Positions 11,127-22,940 of a DNA stretch of 64,000 nt are shown here, piece by piece; positions within the stretch are counted from its first letter, which is position 1; every line of letters starts with the position of its first letter. The stretch is from assembly GCA_033977485.1 (NCBI GenBank), contig CM066991.1, positions 31,431,850 to 31,495,849 on the forward strand. Reading direction: 5' to 3'. The notes under the pieces are model-generated. The model ran no database searches. It was not told where the DNA came from and was given only the letters and a program-made list of their open reading frames with translations. The DNA is from Hydrangea macrophylla (Eukaryota > Streptophyta > Magnoliopsida > Cornales > Hydrangeaceae). Position numbers and translations under genes: made by a program.

Positions 11127-11938
11127 CCCAAATTTTGGCATCATCACCTTTTATTTTTAACAAAACGAAAGAAGAAGTATTATTGATATGTTGAAAAGAT
11201 ACATTAAGCATTTGACAATCAACCCCTCCATGATAAGAAAACCAAACAAGGAAAGATATATTCCATATCTTACTGCATATTTGAATGATCGAATACCAAA
11301 ACGAGCAAGAACATGAACAAGATTGTTGCTATATCTTTGAATATGAGCAACTAATTACCTATTAATTATCCTTCTGACTCAACATATGAACCAAGTCACC
11401 AGCATATTTGTAAGGTAGATTGAAGCGGACCCATTATTAATGTCCCTCACTCGCAAGAAAGAAAGAATCTGACTCAGTATTAAAAGGATGGTCGAAACCA
11501 TTTTCATCCTGTACTAAACGCTTCTCTTTTAGAGGCCATGTTTTCCCCCTTTTAGCTTCCTCACACCACACCACCCCACCACACCCTAGACCACTTTGGG
11601 AATGGCTATTCGTAGATGGATAAAAATTAAGCTTATGAACACCATGAGAAGGGGGTCCCCAAGAGCTAACAACTTTCTTACAGATCAAAAGTGATTGGTT
11701 TCGATGCATGAGATAAGGAGAGCAAAAATTCAAGTCATGTGGACTATATATGGCATATTCAACTCATCATAATTTATATCTAAAAACCTTAATTATGATT
11801 TCAAGCTTTACAAATGCACCAACAAACCATTGCCAGTTAAATATGATACAAAGATTCCTCCTCATTTTGGTTAGGCATATGAAAAACCTCCAGTTTACTA
11901 GCTACCTTGTGCTTCAAGAAACTATTCAATTGGGTACC
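11127..11938. other. Unassigned flank between copy A and element G
   Basis: Ordinary AT-rich sequence between two retroelements. The only hint of content is a possible LINE RNase H scrap on the minus strand at 11437-11733. The five bases before element G, GTACC (11934-11938), are its target duplication. Confidence 0.5.
11437..11733 (-). pseudogene. Possible LINE RNase H fragment
   Basis: The 98-aa frame contains SWGPPSHGVHKLNFYPS...SGLGCGGVVW. This resembles the start of the RNase H domain found at the end of many plant LINE ORFs (W-PP-G--KLNFDGS----G-GG-V). The first catalytic aspartate would be tyrosine here (KLNFY). There is no adjoining RT sequence. It could be a chance resemblance; confidence is low. 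Confidence 0.3.
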
Positions 11939-12957
11939 TGTTTGCTTGTAGTTTTGTGCGGGCGTGCCAGAACCAAAACGTGATTCAAATCGTGGAAAAC
12001 TAATTTCCTATATGCTTTTGTGAGTGATACACAAGACTTTAAGTCCTGACTTCTAACGGGTGACTATGTGAGCTGAGTAGGAAAGTACCCTCACCTAAAG
12101 TCCTATGGTAGTACTGAAACACATAAACCAATTAGTTAAAGAGTTTACCAATTAAACAATCACAAATGATCAATAAAATACAAAGATATCTTATTCAATG
12201 TTTGGAAAATAATAAGAAAAACATAGAACATAATTAAAACAGGCTCTAATTGTTCAAAAGAATGAAATAGTAAGAAGAAAATTAACAAAAAGACATAATT
12301 TGCTATATGGACGCAGAATAATAGGGAGAACACAGGGTTGACTGCTCTGAATGCTGTATAAGTCCTGTTTTCGAGATGACGCAAAGTCCTTTACACGGTT
12401 GGCTTGCCTTTGCATTTATAGCGGCCTTAAAATAATCATGACATGTTAAGGACTCCTTGAATTGCGCCCCAAGCAAGATATAGATGGCTGAATCCTTGCT
12501 CACCATAGAATCTTTCCTTATTTTGATCCTGATTGATTCAATCCCATAATCATTGGGATTACTTCTCCATATCCAGCTGGATGCGCCCAGATTCCTTCCT
12601 AAACAGACTCTGTTTCCTTTATTCTAGGATGACAGCTGTTATGATAGCTAAGGATAGAACCGCTTCACAAATCGGGCTCCTAAGCTAATGAACCATGCAT
12701 TTCCCTCTCCATCGGGCTGCTGCATCTCCCATTCGTCGTACTTTTTGACACAGATGAGTCCGATGATGCATATACGCGTCCTCCCAACCAGTCGGGCTCC
12801 TCCAGCTGGCCCTTACTTGCTTCTTCCAATATAGTGCCCGATTGCCAAATGCTCCACTCCTATCACCTATCGGGGCTCCATAAACGTTAAGTCTATGCCT
12901 CGTTCTACTAGACTACGCGATGCCTTCCTCCTGAACCCGATTAGCACTCTTGGGCTG
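11939..12957 (-). repeat. Element G left LTR (3' LTR, end missing)
   Basis: TGTTTGCTTGTAG start matches TGTTTTCTTGTAG at 25456. Similarity runs to about 12957 and then stops, while the right LTR continues about 75 bp further to GAAAACA. The outer promoter-side end of this copy and the polypurine tract therefore appear deleted. Confidence 0.8.
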
Positions 12958-13157
12958 TGACCCCGATCTTGATTGATCCTAGGCCTTTTACTCGGGCTAG
13001 ATGTCTCTTTCTTAACCTCGACTTTGCATCTCGGGCACAGGCCCTGCTTAATCTAGTCAAGTTGGTACCGCAGATCGGCGATCAAACTATCCATGTTTGA
13101 TCGGGTCGTTTCGATTTCAGCCTTTCGTTCTGCTTGCCTTCTTTTTTGGTAAGTCCT

Positions 13158-13954
13158 TTAAAGCTCATGAATCGTTACCTTCGAACCTTCCATGGCCAAT
13201 GTAGCAATTTGTTTTCCTTTCCTTTGTTTCAGACTTTCTTCAATCGATTCTGACAGGTCAATCTTTGGTCTGGGCCTAGTCAGCTTAGTTAGATGGGGCA
13301 TCACCATGTTCATACCGGTGATCTGGGGAAATGGATTTGCATCAATACCCATGGCCTTGTCTGAGAATTTGAACACTCTCTTCTCCACGTTTTCCTGGAT
13401 CACATTACGAAAAACAACGCAATTGTTAGTAGAGTGTTTCCATGAGTTATGCCATTTGCAGTATTCTTTATTCTTGATATCATCGGCCTTCGGAATCCAA
13501 TGACCATCACTCAGTTTGATCACTTTTTCGGCCAATAAGGCATCAAAAATCTGATCGGCTATGGTGATGTTAAATGTGGAATTATTTCTTGCCTCGAACG
13601 CCATCTTTTTTGCAACAATGTTATTATTTATGGGATTGCTCAAGGTATTGCATACAATTAGCCATTTATAAATTAATTTGGCCATATCAACTTCAGCCTG
13701 GAGATCACAATTAGCCAGATGGACCTCGTAATTGGGGTCTTTGTAATACGTTCCCTTAGAAGAGTTCATCTTTTTCTGTTTGTCCAAGAGGATACGCTCA
13801 TAGCGAGCGGTCCTAGTGGCCAGGTCGAATAGATCATGGAAATTGGTCCCTTCAAAACTCTTGCGGAGATCGAAGGACATTCCCCCCATTGCCATCTTGA
13901 CATACTCCTCCTCGGGCAAGACGATCTTACATCTGTAGTTAGCTTTTCTAAAAC
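13158..13954 (-). pseudogene. Element G gag, C-terminal part
   Basis: A 253-aa open frame (13919 to 13158) that starts inside gag: MPEEEYVKMAMGGMSFDLRKSF, then DLATRTARYERILLDKQKK, and a lysine/arginine-rich end near LKQRKGKQIATL. It corresponds to the region after the conserved gag core in plant Tat/TR-GAG-type elements. The ATG is simply the first methionine after the hAT insertion; gag sequence continues upstream to 13954 and, past the insertion, at 15594-15739. I see no clear zinc knuckle. The frame is open over this piece but the whole gene is split three ways and also carries a stop near the start. Confidence 0.75.
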
Positions 13955-14514
13955 TAGGGGTGCAACTTAGGCGGGACTCAAAGGGTTTTCCCTCTTCCTA
14001 GGCCCAAGTCCGAGCACAAATTCAAGCAGCCTTCCCAAGCCCGAGCCCGAGCCCGACATAAACCCGAACTTGTCAACCTGAGCCCGGTTTGTGAATTAGT
14101 TCTACACCCCGAACCCGAGACAGAATTGAGCATGAATTACAATTTTATTTTTTTTGGTGCAAATTGATTTTTAGTATGTAAACAACAATATGTAGAGTAT
14201 CAAATCTATTTTTTTGTTTAGATTTGAGAAAAAACATTAATATATTTAGGGCTGTCCAACAAAAACCGAACCCGACCCCACCCGTGACTGTTTGGTTAAG
14301 TCACGGGTTTCACAAGTAAAACCCGAACATGTTTTGGATGGATGTCGGTTTCTTCCTGCAAACACCCGACTATACCCGACCCGACCCGACCCGACTGCTT
14401 ATATACATATGCATATATACATATATATATTCTGAAACCCTAACATCCTAAGCATAAAATATTCTTTATATTTTGGTTTTCCAGTCATTGTTAGGGATAC
14501 AAATCAAACTAAGA

Positions 14515-14518
<4 letters not shown>

Positions 14519-14559
<41 letters not shown>
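14519..14559. repeat. (GA)n microsatellite
   Basis: About 20 uninterrupted GA units inside the inner hAT-like element. Confidence 0.95.
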
Positions 14560-14561
<2 letters not shown>

Positions 14562-14745
14562 AAGAACACTGAGTCTCATCGGGACAACACCACCACTACC
14601 TTGACGAACCACCATAATCAACACCAACCACCAACACCAAGATCTTGTCTTTGCCTCTCTTTTTCCCCCATGCACAACGCCACCAGTCCACCACCTCTAT
14701 CGCTGCTGCCAGATCTTGCTTGATTCTTCTCGGTCTCTCAGGTTT

Positions 14746-14795
14746 CTTGTTCTTCTTCTTGATTCTTCTTCTTCTTCTTCTTCTCTTCTTGTTCT
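14746..14795. repeat. (CTT)n-like tract
   Basis: TTCTTCTTCTTGATTCTTCTTCTTCTTCTT-type sequence, slightly interrupted, inside the inner hAT-like element. Confidence 0.8.
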
Positions 14796-15593
14796 TCTAT
14801 CATCCATCCCTAATTGTTCTCTCCCAGATTTTGTAGATCTAGACTCTACATATTAGGAATTTGTATCTATAGATTCTATACACATCATGATTAAAAATAG
14901 ATTTTTTTTAATTACGGACTGTGCAATAAAACTTTCAATGTGCATGTATAGATATGTGTATGTATATAACATGTGTATGTTTTACAGCTCTATAGTAATT
15001 GTTCTTTACTTATGTTTTTCTTCTATACATTGTTTATTTTTACCTAACTGAATGTATAATTGTTTTTACTTTGCAAATCTATAATTTTTGTTCTTCAGAG
15101 ACTTAGTTGTTGTTCTTTACATTGTATATTTTTTCTTTATTTTGTTGTTTTAGTCGGGTTTCACCCGACCCTACCCGAAACCGAACTCATCCTAACCCGA
15201 TGGATGACGAGTGAATGACGGGTGAGATCGGTCTAACCCGATCATGTTTCAGATGGATGGTCTGGTGAGGGTCAAACCCGACTGACCCGACCCGTGGACA
15301 CCCTTACATATATTAATTTAGTGCTAGAATAATATCTAATAGTGTATTACTATCACTAAAAAAACACTAGAATATAATGTCAAAAATAATACATAAATAG
15401 AATTCGGGCTCGGGCTCGGGTTCCACGGGTTAGCAAAATTCTACCCAAGCCCAGCTCGAATTGAAATCGGGCTTGCATTTTTTGGGCCAATCCCGCCCAC
15501 GGTGAAAGTATCGCGGGCCCAATCCCGGTATTTTCGGGTCGGGCCTGAGTTGACCATGGGTTGGCCTGCCTTAGTTTCACCCATATCTGAAAC

Positions 15594-15739
15594 GGATTAT
15601 ATAGGTTTCAACTGTCTCCCTTACTAGTTAGAGCATTCTCGACAGATCTGATAACGACATTCGGGCTCATTCCTATAGAACTGGCCATGAAATAATTCCT
15701 CCATTCCTTGCCAATCTCGAACGAAATTTGCAGGAAGGT
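15594..15739 (-). pseudogene. Element G gag, central fragment
   Basis: A short gag piece between the hAT insertion and the copia insertion. Minus-strand translation shows the conserved WQGMEELFHGQFYRNEP motif of plant gag. It contains two stops in tandem shortly after that motif, so gag was already or has become defective apart from the insertions. It joins logically to 24442 on one side and 13954 on the other. Confidence 0.7.
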
Positions 15740-16090
15740 CAACATGTTGGAAAAACAGGTTTAAATGGAAAGTTTAAACACGCAGCGGAAAAATTAAGTT
15801 ATGAAACTTTATTGGCATGCCCGGATCTACTACTCGTCAATTCTACAGATGCGCACAAGAGGGGACACGAGTTATACCTTAGTGTCTTGAACCCAATTCT
15901 GATCTTCAACTTCCAGCAGCCTCCACTAGATGATCTTCACCCTTATGACTCCTGCGGATGCCTGCCAGAAAGACTAGGGTTGGTGGGAACCCTAATGGAG
16001 AGGATAGAGAAGGTTTTGGGACTCCAAAACAGTTTCTGCAGCTTCTGACGTTCAAAACGACGAACAACCTTTTCCAGAACGCAGCTGCCC

Positions 16091-16098
16091 TATTTATA
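16091..16098 (-). promoter_or_regulatory. Copia LTR TATA box
   Basis: TATAAATA on the minus strand, 22 bp downstream of the last palindrome of the 16121-16230 cluster. The identical site in the other LTR is 23289-23296, which would drive the full-length transcript. Confidence 0.65.
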
Positions 16099-16120
16099 GA
16101 TTCCCAGAACCGACCTAGAC

Positions 16121-16230
16121 TTCGAGCGATCGAAGTGCCTTCGATCGATCGAACATTCGATCGATCGAACCATCTTCGATCGATCGAACCTTCAGACTTC
16201 AATCGATCGAGACATCTTCGATCGATCGAA
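16121..16230. repeat. Promoter-proximal paired palindromes, copia 3' LTR
   Basis: Six 14-mers close to TTCGATCGATCGAA in three pairs, each pair separated by exactly 5 bp (GTGCC, CCATC, ACATC). The first two pairs are 2 bp apart, giving the 68-bp plan 14-5-14-2-14-5-14 (16121-16188). A third pair follows after 9 bp. Confidence 0.92.
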
Positions 16231-17238
16231 CCTGTCTGGACATCATCCTCAAGCATCTTTCCAAGCATCCTGGCGGAGCTAAGAGTGGGACCTCCTAGGC
16301 TCTTTATTGTTGGCTCAGACCAGTTTTTTAATCACCATGACCAAACTCTTTGATCAGCAAACTAACTAACTGGTCAGTTAAAGTTTACTCCACTATAAAA
16401 CGATAACTGAACTCCAACGCAAAAGAACATATCCGAAGCGATAACTAGACTTGTATGTTGTACTAATGTCCCTCTACCGTCAGCATTCGTAATCATATTC
16501 AGGTAATCGGATAACTGTTACTGTCAACCTGAATCATGATTACTTCTTGTATTCCTTGAGTCCCATTCACCTCTCATGATTACCAAACATGTTGATAACT
16601 CTTATCAACAAGACTGCAGTACTCAGTAATCGACTTGGTGACATTCTCAAGGGAATGCTTACTCTGAAACAGAGGGTAGATTCTATCTTGACAATATATG
16701 TTCACAACCCTATAAACATGACATACCCAAGATACCCAGGTGTTGATCTTTTATAGACCTCACTGATTGGTAAGTCAAAGCAGTCATATCCACAGTCTGT
16801 GTTCATAATCGTCTCAAGATTGAGAACACGTACCTTATACAAGTTATGAGTTCCTATTGACTGTTTGACAGTCTTAAGCGTCAATAGGAAACTCAGGTCC
16901 GTCAATGCACTATAAGCACTAGCATATCAACTAAGAGCTACACTCTAGTGATTGAGATTAATCACTCCATCCAATGGTAGTTAATTATGCTACAGTGTAG
17001 ACTTGATGAGGTATCCAGTCTCATCATCCACTGTGACACATTCTAAGTATTAAAGAATAGTAATTCGTATCTCACTTGTGTGCATCTCATACACACACGA
17101 ATTACTTACTATAATACTTAAGGATTAACAATCATCTCATGAAAAGAACATACACAATAAAATGTAAAGCTGATATCCATATATTAAAATGTCAATGTCT
17201 CATACAGAAAGTAATGGTTTGAGGGCACAAACCCAACA

Positions 17239-17253
17239 AACTCCCACTTGCAC
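17239..17253 (-). other. Copia polypurine tract
   Basis: GTGCAAGTGGGAGTT on the minus strand, directly between the polyprotein stop codon and the 3' LTR; primes plus-strand DNA synthesis. Confidence 0.85.
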
Positions 17254-20200
17254 TCATAACCATTCAGAACTACATCTAAGACCTAGACTATCTAGATGAC
17301 GATCAAAGACCTTCTGTGGCAAGGCCTTTGTAAACGGATCAGCAAGATTGTCAGCTGTGGCAATCTTGGTGACAGTCACATCTCCACGTTGAACAATATC
17401 TCGGATAAGATGATATTTCCGCTCTACGTGCTTTCCCTTTCCGTGGTTCCTTGGCTCCTTGGACTGAGCCACTGCCCCACTATTATCACAATAAAGCGTA
17501 ATAGGCGACAGCGACGCTGGTACCACCTCGAGTTCCATAAGGAACTTCTTGAGCCAAACAGCTTCCTTTGCGGCTTCACAAGCAGCCACATACTCAGCTT
17601 CTGTAGTTGAGTCTGCAATGCATTTCTGCTTAATGCTCCTCCAACTGACAGCACCACCTCCCAAGGTAAAGAGATGACCGGACGTCGACTTCCTCGAATC
17701 TTTATCTGACATAAAGTCCGAGTCAGTGTATCCCACTGGAATTAACTCACTACCACCGTACATAAGCATGTAATCTTTAGTTCTTCTCAAGTACTTAAGA
17801 ATGTGCTTAACGGCTGTCCAGTGCTCTGGACCCGGATTCGACTGATATCTGCTAACCATGCCAACGGCAAAGCAGATATCTGGTCTAGTGCATAACATCG
17901 CATACATGAGACTTCCCACTGCAGAAGCATAGGGAACTCCTGTCATGCGATTCCTCTCCTCCTGTGTCTTTGGACACTGGTCCTTGGAGAATGCTAAACC
18001 ATGCCTGAAAGGTAACAAACCTTTCTTCGAATTATCCATTGAAAACCTAGTTAGCACCTTATCGATATAACCAGCTTGAGATAATCCCATTATCTTTCGC
18101 TTGCGATTCCGAAAGAGCTTTATCCCAAGAATATAGCTCGCCTCTCCTAGATCCTTCATATCGAAAGTACTAGCTAGCCAAACCTTGACCGTTGACAATG
18201 CCGCTACATCATTTCCAATGAGTAGAATGTCGTCAACGTAAAGCACAAGAAAAGCCACCACTTTCCCTTCACTCTTCTTGTATACACAAGGTTCATCCAG
18301 ATTCTGTATGAAACCAAACGATTTGACCGCTTGGTCAAATCGTATGTTCCAACTTCTGGATGCCTGCTTAAGCCCATAAATGGACTTTTGCAACTTGCAT
18401 ACCAAGTTATCTTTCCGACCAGCTATGAACCCTTCTGGTTGTTGCATATAGATGTCCTCCTCAAGATTGCCATTCAAGAATGCAGTCTTGACGTCCATCT
18501 GCCAGATCTCAAAATCTAGGCATGCAGCAACGGATAAGAGTATTCTGATGGACTTGAGCATGGCCACCGGCGAGAAGGTTTCCTCATAGTCAATGCCCTC
18601 CCTCTGAGTATAACCTTTCGCAACAAGCCTTGCCTTAAAGGTCTCAACCTTTCCATCAGATCCTCTTTTCCTCTTGTAGACCCACTTACAGCCAATGGGT
18701 TTAATATTGGCTGGAAGTTCTACAAGATCCCAGACCTGATTAGAATCCATAGATTCCAATTCAGCCTTCATAGCTTTAACCCAATGAGCTGAATCCACAT
18801 CAGCCATTGCCTCTTCGTATGTGGTAGGATCAGATTCAGATTCTATGGAGACAGCTTCAAAAACTTCTCCTAAGAACATGTATCTATCAGGCTGGCTGAT
18901 AATCCTCCCACTACGACGAGGTACTGGTGCGGAAATAGGTGAAGAAGTGGTGTTTTCCTGATTTATATCGTTATTAACTACGGGTTGGACTGAGGGCTCT
19001 CCTTCTATCTCTCTAAGATCTATCCTTCCCTTAGGTTTATGGTTCATGATATAATCATCCTCCAAGAAAATAGCATTCGTACTGACGAACACCTTCTGTT
19101 CTCTTGGATCATAAAAATACCATCCATAAGTACCCTTTGGATACCCCACGAAGTAACATACTTCCGATCTAGAATCCAACTTGCTCATCTTTCCTTTTAG
19201 CACATGTGCCGGACATCCCCATATCCGGAGATGTTGCAAAGAAGGCTTGCGCCCAATCCACATCTCTCGTGGTGTCCTGGGAACAGATTTGCTTGGTACT
19301 AGATTTAGTATGTAAGCAGCGGTTTCCAAAGCATAACCCCAAAGAAATAAAGGTAACTCAGAATAACTCATCATTGACCTAGTCATGTCTAAAAGAGTCC
19401 GATTCCTTCTCTCCGCTACACCATTTTGCTGAGGCGTGCCAGGTGCAGTCAACTGTGACAGAATCCCATTCTGTACGAGGTGATCAATAAATTCATTAGA
19501 GAGGTACTCGCCACCTCGATCAGATCGAATGGCCTTGATATGTGTGCCCAATTGCTTCTCCACTTCAGCCCTAAACTCTTTGAACTTTTCAAAGGCTTCA
19601 GACTTGTGCTGCATTAAGTACACATATCCATACCTAGAGTGGTCATCAGTAAATGTTATGAAATACTCATAACCACCCCTTGCTCTAATATTTATTGGTC
19701 CACACACATCAGTATGAACTAATTCCAACAATGCATTGGTTCTATTGCCCTTTGCAGGAAAGGGCCTTTTGGTCATCTTACCCTCTAAACAAGACTCACA
19801 GACTTCTATTGGTTCGAGAACCAAATCGCCTAAGACCCCTTCTTTGACTAGTCTGCCAATCCTATTTAGATTGATATGACCAAGCCTCATATGCCAAAGC
19901 TTTGTTGGATTAGTGGAAGGTCTCTTTCTTTTAGATGGTACAGTTACCACTGAGTTATTAAGTTCCATACAAGAATCTTTAGAAATATTGGGAGTAATCA
20001 CATACAAACCATTTGATTTAACACCAGAACATATAAAAGAACTATTTCTTTTAATCACAACTTCAGTTCCAAAATTAAAAGAATAACCATTATTCGATAA
20101 ATTAGAAACTGAAATTAAATTACGTCTCATTGAAGGGACGTAAAGTACATCTGATAAAATCAAAACTTTATTGTCTAGAAATTCTAAAACTACGACTCCT

Positions 20201-21243
20201 ATAGCAACCGCAGAAACGGTTGCGCTAGAACCTAGAGTAAGTACGATTTCCCCATCACTGCACTTCCTGGTTGATCTGAACCCCTGCAATGAATTACAGA
20301 TATGGTTAGTCGCACCAGAATCAATGCACCAAGTGTTTGAAGTATCCGTTATAAAACTTACTTCAATCACATGTGATTCAATCATACCTTGAACTCTTGT
20401 AGCTAAGAATTCTGGACAGTTCCTCTTCCAGTGGCCCTTCTCACCGCATTGGAAACACTTTCCTTTGCCTTGGCCACCCACCTTCCCTTTGCCCTTACCT
20501 TTTCCCTTAGATTTTGCAATCTTAGGGACTGGTCCAACACTTGAACCACCAGTGCTAGCCTTCTTCTTCCCTTTCTTTCCTTTCGGCATAGATCGGGAAG
20601 AGGAAGCGCTTTTCTCAACGTTTAAAACGCTGCCCCCAGGCTTGATCACCCCTTCCGCTGCCAATAAAGAGCTCATCAATTCGCTCATTGAAAAATCCAT
20701 TTTATTCATATTATAATTCAGTTTAAATTGAGCGAATGATGGCGACAGCGTATTGAGGATCATATCAACTTGGGTCTGTGCATCGATGTTGGCACCTAGG
20801 GTCTCCAGTTCGTTTAAATAACCAATCATTTTCAAAACATGTTCTTTGACTGGAGTCCCTTCCGACATCTTAGCACTCATTATCTTCTGCATAGCTACCT
20901 GTCTGGCAGGCCTGCCATGCTCCCCAAACATCTTTTTCAGGGATTCGATAATGTCACTGGCGGAATTGTTCGACTGGTATTGGTGTTGTAACACATTAGC
21001 CATAGAAGCCAATATGTAACAACGAGCCATCCCATTCGACTTTTTCCATTTATCGAACTCGCGTCTAGCAGCAGCCGAAGCATTTGCAGCGGGTTCTTCG
21101 GGGCATGGGGTGGTGAGGACATATATGTGATCCTCCGCAGTTAACACGATGTCAAGGTTACGTTTCCATTCAGTGTAGTTGTTTCCAGTTAACTTGTTTT
21201 GAGTGAGTATGGTGGCAAGTGGACTAAATGCAGATCCAGACAT
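17254..21243 (-). CDS. Copia gag-pol polyprotein, intact
   Basis: 1329 aa, no stop or frameshift; the ATG at 21243 begins a typical copia gag ([20 protein letters not shown]). Gag core covers about residues 1-230, followed by a lysine/glycine-rich linker. A CCHC zinc knuckle lies near 262-275 ([14 protein letters not shown]) and the protease active site near 305-310 ([11 protein letters not shown]). A GAG-pre-integrase HHCC region lies near 455-495 (LWHMRLGH...CESC). The integrase core begins near 508 ([28 protein letters not shown]). RT begins near 850, with YVDD at about 1001. RNase H runs from about 1170 ([21 protein letters not shown]) to the end. All catalytic residues I can check are present. 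Integrase before RT makes it copia; lineage is uncertain, perhaps Angela/Tork-like. The stop abuts the polypurine tract, the usual compact arrangement. Confidence 0.97.
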   Translation of the reverse strand: MSGSAFSPLATILTQNKLTGNNYTEWKRNLDIVLTAEDHIYVLTTPCPEEPAANASAAARREFDKWKKSNGMARCYILASMANVLQHQYQSNNSASDIIESLKKMFGEHGRPARQVAMQKIMSAKMSEGTPVKEHVLKMIGYLNELETLGANIDAQTQVDMILNTLSPSFAQFKLNYNMNKMDFSMSELMSSLLAAEGVIKPGGSVLNVEKSASSSRSMPKGKKGKKKASTGGSSVGPVPKIAKSKGKGKGKGKVGGQGKGKCFQCGEKGHWKRNCPEFLATRVQGMIESHVIEVSFITDTSNTWCIDSGATNHICNSLQGFRSTRKCSDGEIVLTLGSSATVSAVAIGVVVLEFLDNKVLILSDVLYVPSMRRNLISVSNLSNNGYSFNFGTEVVIKRNSSFICSGVKSNGLYVITPNISKDSCMELNNSVVTVPSKRKRPSTNPTKLWHMRLGHINLNRIGRLVKEGVLGDLVLEPIEVCESCLEGKMTKRPFPAKGNRTNALLELVHTDVCGPINIRARGGYEYFITFTDDHSRYGYVYLMQHKSEAFEKFKEFRAEVEKQLGTHIKAIRSDRGGEYLSNEFIDHLVQNGILSQLTAPGTPQQNGVAERRNRTLLDMTRSMMSYSELPLFLWGYALETAAYILNLVPSKSVPRTPREMWIGRKPSLQHLRIWGCPAHVLKGKMSKLDSRSEVCYFVGYPKGTYGWYFYDPREQKVFVSTNAIFLEDDYIMNHKPKGRIDLREIEGEPSVQPVVNNDINQENTTSSPISAPVPRRSGRIISQPDRYMFLGEVFEAVSIESESDPTTYEEAMADVDSAHWVKAMKAELESMDSNQVWDLVELPANIKPIGCKWVYKRKRGSDGKVETFKARLVAKGYTQREGIDYEETFSPVAMLKSIRILLSVAACLDFEIWQMDVKTAFLNGNLEEDIYMQQPEGFIAGRKDNLVCKLQKSIYGLKQASRSWNIRFDQAVKSFGFIQNLDEPCVYKKSEGKVVAFLVLYVDDILLIGNDVAALSTVKVWLASTFDMKDLGEASYILGIKLFRNRKRKIMGLSQAGYIDKVLTRFSMDNSKKGLLPFRHGLAFSKDQCPKTQEERNRMTGVPYASAVGSLMYAMLCTRPDICFAVGMVSRYQSNPGPEHWTAVKHILKYLRRTKDYMLMYGGSELIPVGYTDSDFMSDKDSRKSTSGHLFTLGGGAVSWRSIKQKCIADSTTEAEYVAACEAAKEAVWLKKFLMELEVVPASLSPITLYCDNSGAVAQSKEPRNHGKGKHVERKYHLIRDIVQRGDVTVTKIATADNLADPFTKALPQKVFDRHLDSLGLRCSSEWL

Positions 21244-22475
21244 TATGATTTACTGAAAAATCAAAAAACAAAATAAATATGGATATCAGAATTTGACAGT
21301 TTGAAATAAAAGAATCCTTTTAAAACTCTTATTTTAAAACAAAGTCGCCGGAATATCGAAACGAAAGAATAAAGCCTCCGTGTGGTGGTCAATGTTCGAT
21401 CTTTCGATTTATCATAACTTATCCGCTATGCAACTCTTGCAAAACAAGTTATGACTTCCGAACCTATTTGATCTCTAAGTTTCTGAATAATGCCCCGTGT
21501 GGGATCCCTTATCCATAGCTTAGCTAGTGTGTACCATTAACTAGGATCCAATCACAACCGTCTCAAGTAGCGCCTCCGTATGGTGGTCACCCTCTAACAC
21601 GTCTGATTGATCCTATCCATAGGAAGTTCACATCTAGTAACCAATGAGCAGTGTACCCTCCGTATGGAATGATCACCCCTGGCGAGGTGACACAGAATAC
21701 ACTACTCATCTTACAATGAACCGTTAATGGAAGATCGTGGGTGTTATTTGATAAGACCCTCTCCCACTAGATTTAGTAAATTAAGGATTTTGCTTTTGAA
21801 AAATGTTTCCACACACTACCCATAAACATCCAATGTTTACTAATGTGTTGAAAAACGGTTTTTGAATTTTATTTTAGAAAACTTGTTTTAAGTGCATGCA
21901 ACAATGTATTATACGCCAATCACAAAACAAGCACATAAAACAAAAAACTAAAATGAAATATAGACATTCAAACAATGCCTCTATCTCCCATGGCTCTATC
22001 TCCATAGAACCTGCTTTTGGTTTGATCGCCTCCAGCTCCATCTTCATGGACAACGGCTCCTTGCTCCATCTTCATGGATATTCTAATTCTATTACATTGA
22101 ACCTATGCCTCTTTTGAAGCTTACAATTTATCTAGAAATAGAAATAGCAACAACAAAATAAAAGGCTAGGGAAACCGGTGCGACTTTCCTTTTCGTAGGA
22201 TTGAAGTCGCAGCGCCCTTTACATATGCCTTAAAACCAAACCAAACTTAAAATAACACACCAATCTAAAAACATTCAAACACAAAATTAAATGCTCTTGG
22301 CGCCATGGGAGATAGCGACTAATCTTTTGCTGCAAAAGGTTAGTTGAACACACATCCACGCATATATATATATAATAAAATATAACTATTGGAAACCTTA
22401 ATTGATTCACACAGTATATAAACTCTTTACATACTGAATTAGAACTCAAAACAGCATCTAACTTCTCTGTCATAG

Positions 22476-22543
22476 TTCGATCGATCGAAGACCGTTCGAT
22501 CGCTCGAACCTTCGATCGATTGAACACTGTTCAATCGCTTGAA
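22476..22543. repeat. Paired palindromes, copia leader cluster 1
   Basis: Exactly 68 bp: four 14-mers in the 14-5-14-2-14-5-14 plan, spacers GACCG, CC, CACTG. In each pair one member is closer to a perfect palindrome and the other has a GATCGCTC-type centre. Confidence 0.92.
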
Positions 22544-22653
22544 CATTCTATTTCACAGAATGATTAAAAATTTTGCAGAATACGTTAAAATTAAACTTTT
22601 AATTTCAAAATACTTTTAAAACTGTGAAACAAAGATCCTGACAAAGAGTCTGT

Positions 22654-22772
22654 CTCGATCGATCGAACTCTATTCGATCGCTCGAACAACAGAAGGTTTC
22701 GATCGATCGAAACCTGTTCGATCGCTCGAGTACAGAGTGTTCGATCGATCGAGACTACTTCGATCGATCGAA
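22654..22772. repeat. Paired palindromes, copia leader cluster 2
   Basis: Six 14-mers in three pairs, spacers CTCTA, ACCTG and ACTAC, each exactly 5 bp; gaps between pairs are 11 and 9 bp. Ends about 155 bp from the primer site. Confidence 0.92.
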
Positions 22773-22927
22773 CCCATCTTGCATCCAATGCAATCACAGA
22801 TTTGTATACTGCTGCGATAACACTGCAGAAACAGATCTGTGACGATGCAGTTTCGAAAGCAGTTCTAAAATCAACATGCAAATCAAAATAGTGTTCCAAA
22901 AACGCATCTATAGATCCAAACGAGCTT

Positions 22928-22940
22928 GGCTCTGATACCA
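22928..22940 (-). other. Copia primer binding site (tRNA-iMet)
   Basis: TGGTATCAGAGCC on the minus strand, two bases inside the 5' LTR, complementary to the 3' end of initiator methionine tRNA. Confidence 0.92.

Larger units (their letters stand above)
14247..15306. mobile_element. hAT-like non-autonomous DNA element (inner, nested)
   Basis: Ends TAGGGCTGTCC and GGACACCCTTA are inverted repeats; 8-bp flanks AATATATT (14239-14246) and CATATATT (15307-15314) match at 7 positions. Subterminal CCCGACCCGACCCGAC and its complement add inverted structure. Inside are a GA microsatellite and a CTT-rich tract; the short frames over these are not genes. Confidence 0.75.
13955..15585. mobile_element. 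hAT-like non-autonomous DNA element (outer)
   Basis: Terminal inverted repeats TAGGGGTGCAACTTAGGC and, on the opposite strand, TATGGGTGAAACTAAGGC. Flanked by 8-bp target duplications TCTAAAAC (13947-13954) and TCTGAAAC (15586-15593), 7 of 8 matching; gag reads through once the element is removed. Subterminal GAGCCCGAGCCCG and CGGGCTCGGGCTCGGG tracts are inverted copies of each other. No transposase frame. Holds a second element at 14247-15306. Confidence 0.8.
15745..17238 (-). repeat. Copia 3' LTR (left)
   Basis: 1494 bp, TGTTGGAAAA to AAACCCAACA on the plus strand. Same length as, and apparently identical to, 22943-24436. Confidence 0.96.

Noticed and set aside
11121..11147. TGACACCCAAATTTTGGCATCATCA at the end of the copy-A LTR looks like fused outer ends of a T-family LTR.
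   Set aside because: Only about 25 bp and no T-family interior on either side; the first six bases belong to the copy-A LTR end. Coincidence or a tiny scar cannot be told apart.
16121..16230. GATCGATC clusters as a coding repeat (SIDR-like peptides in several frames).
   Set aside because: Unit period of 19 bp is not a multiple of three and the peptides change frame from site to site.
15728..16353. Frames of 106-131 codons in the copia LTR, repeated at 22926-23551.
   Set aside because: They lie wholly within the LTRs (hence two identical sets), cross the palindrome clusters and have no domain.
17296..20716. Several frames on the plus strand opposite the copia polyprotein.
   Set aside because: Antisense shadows of the 1329-codon frame.
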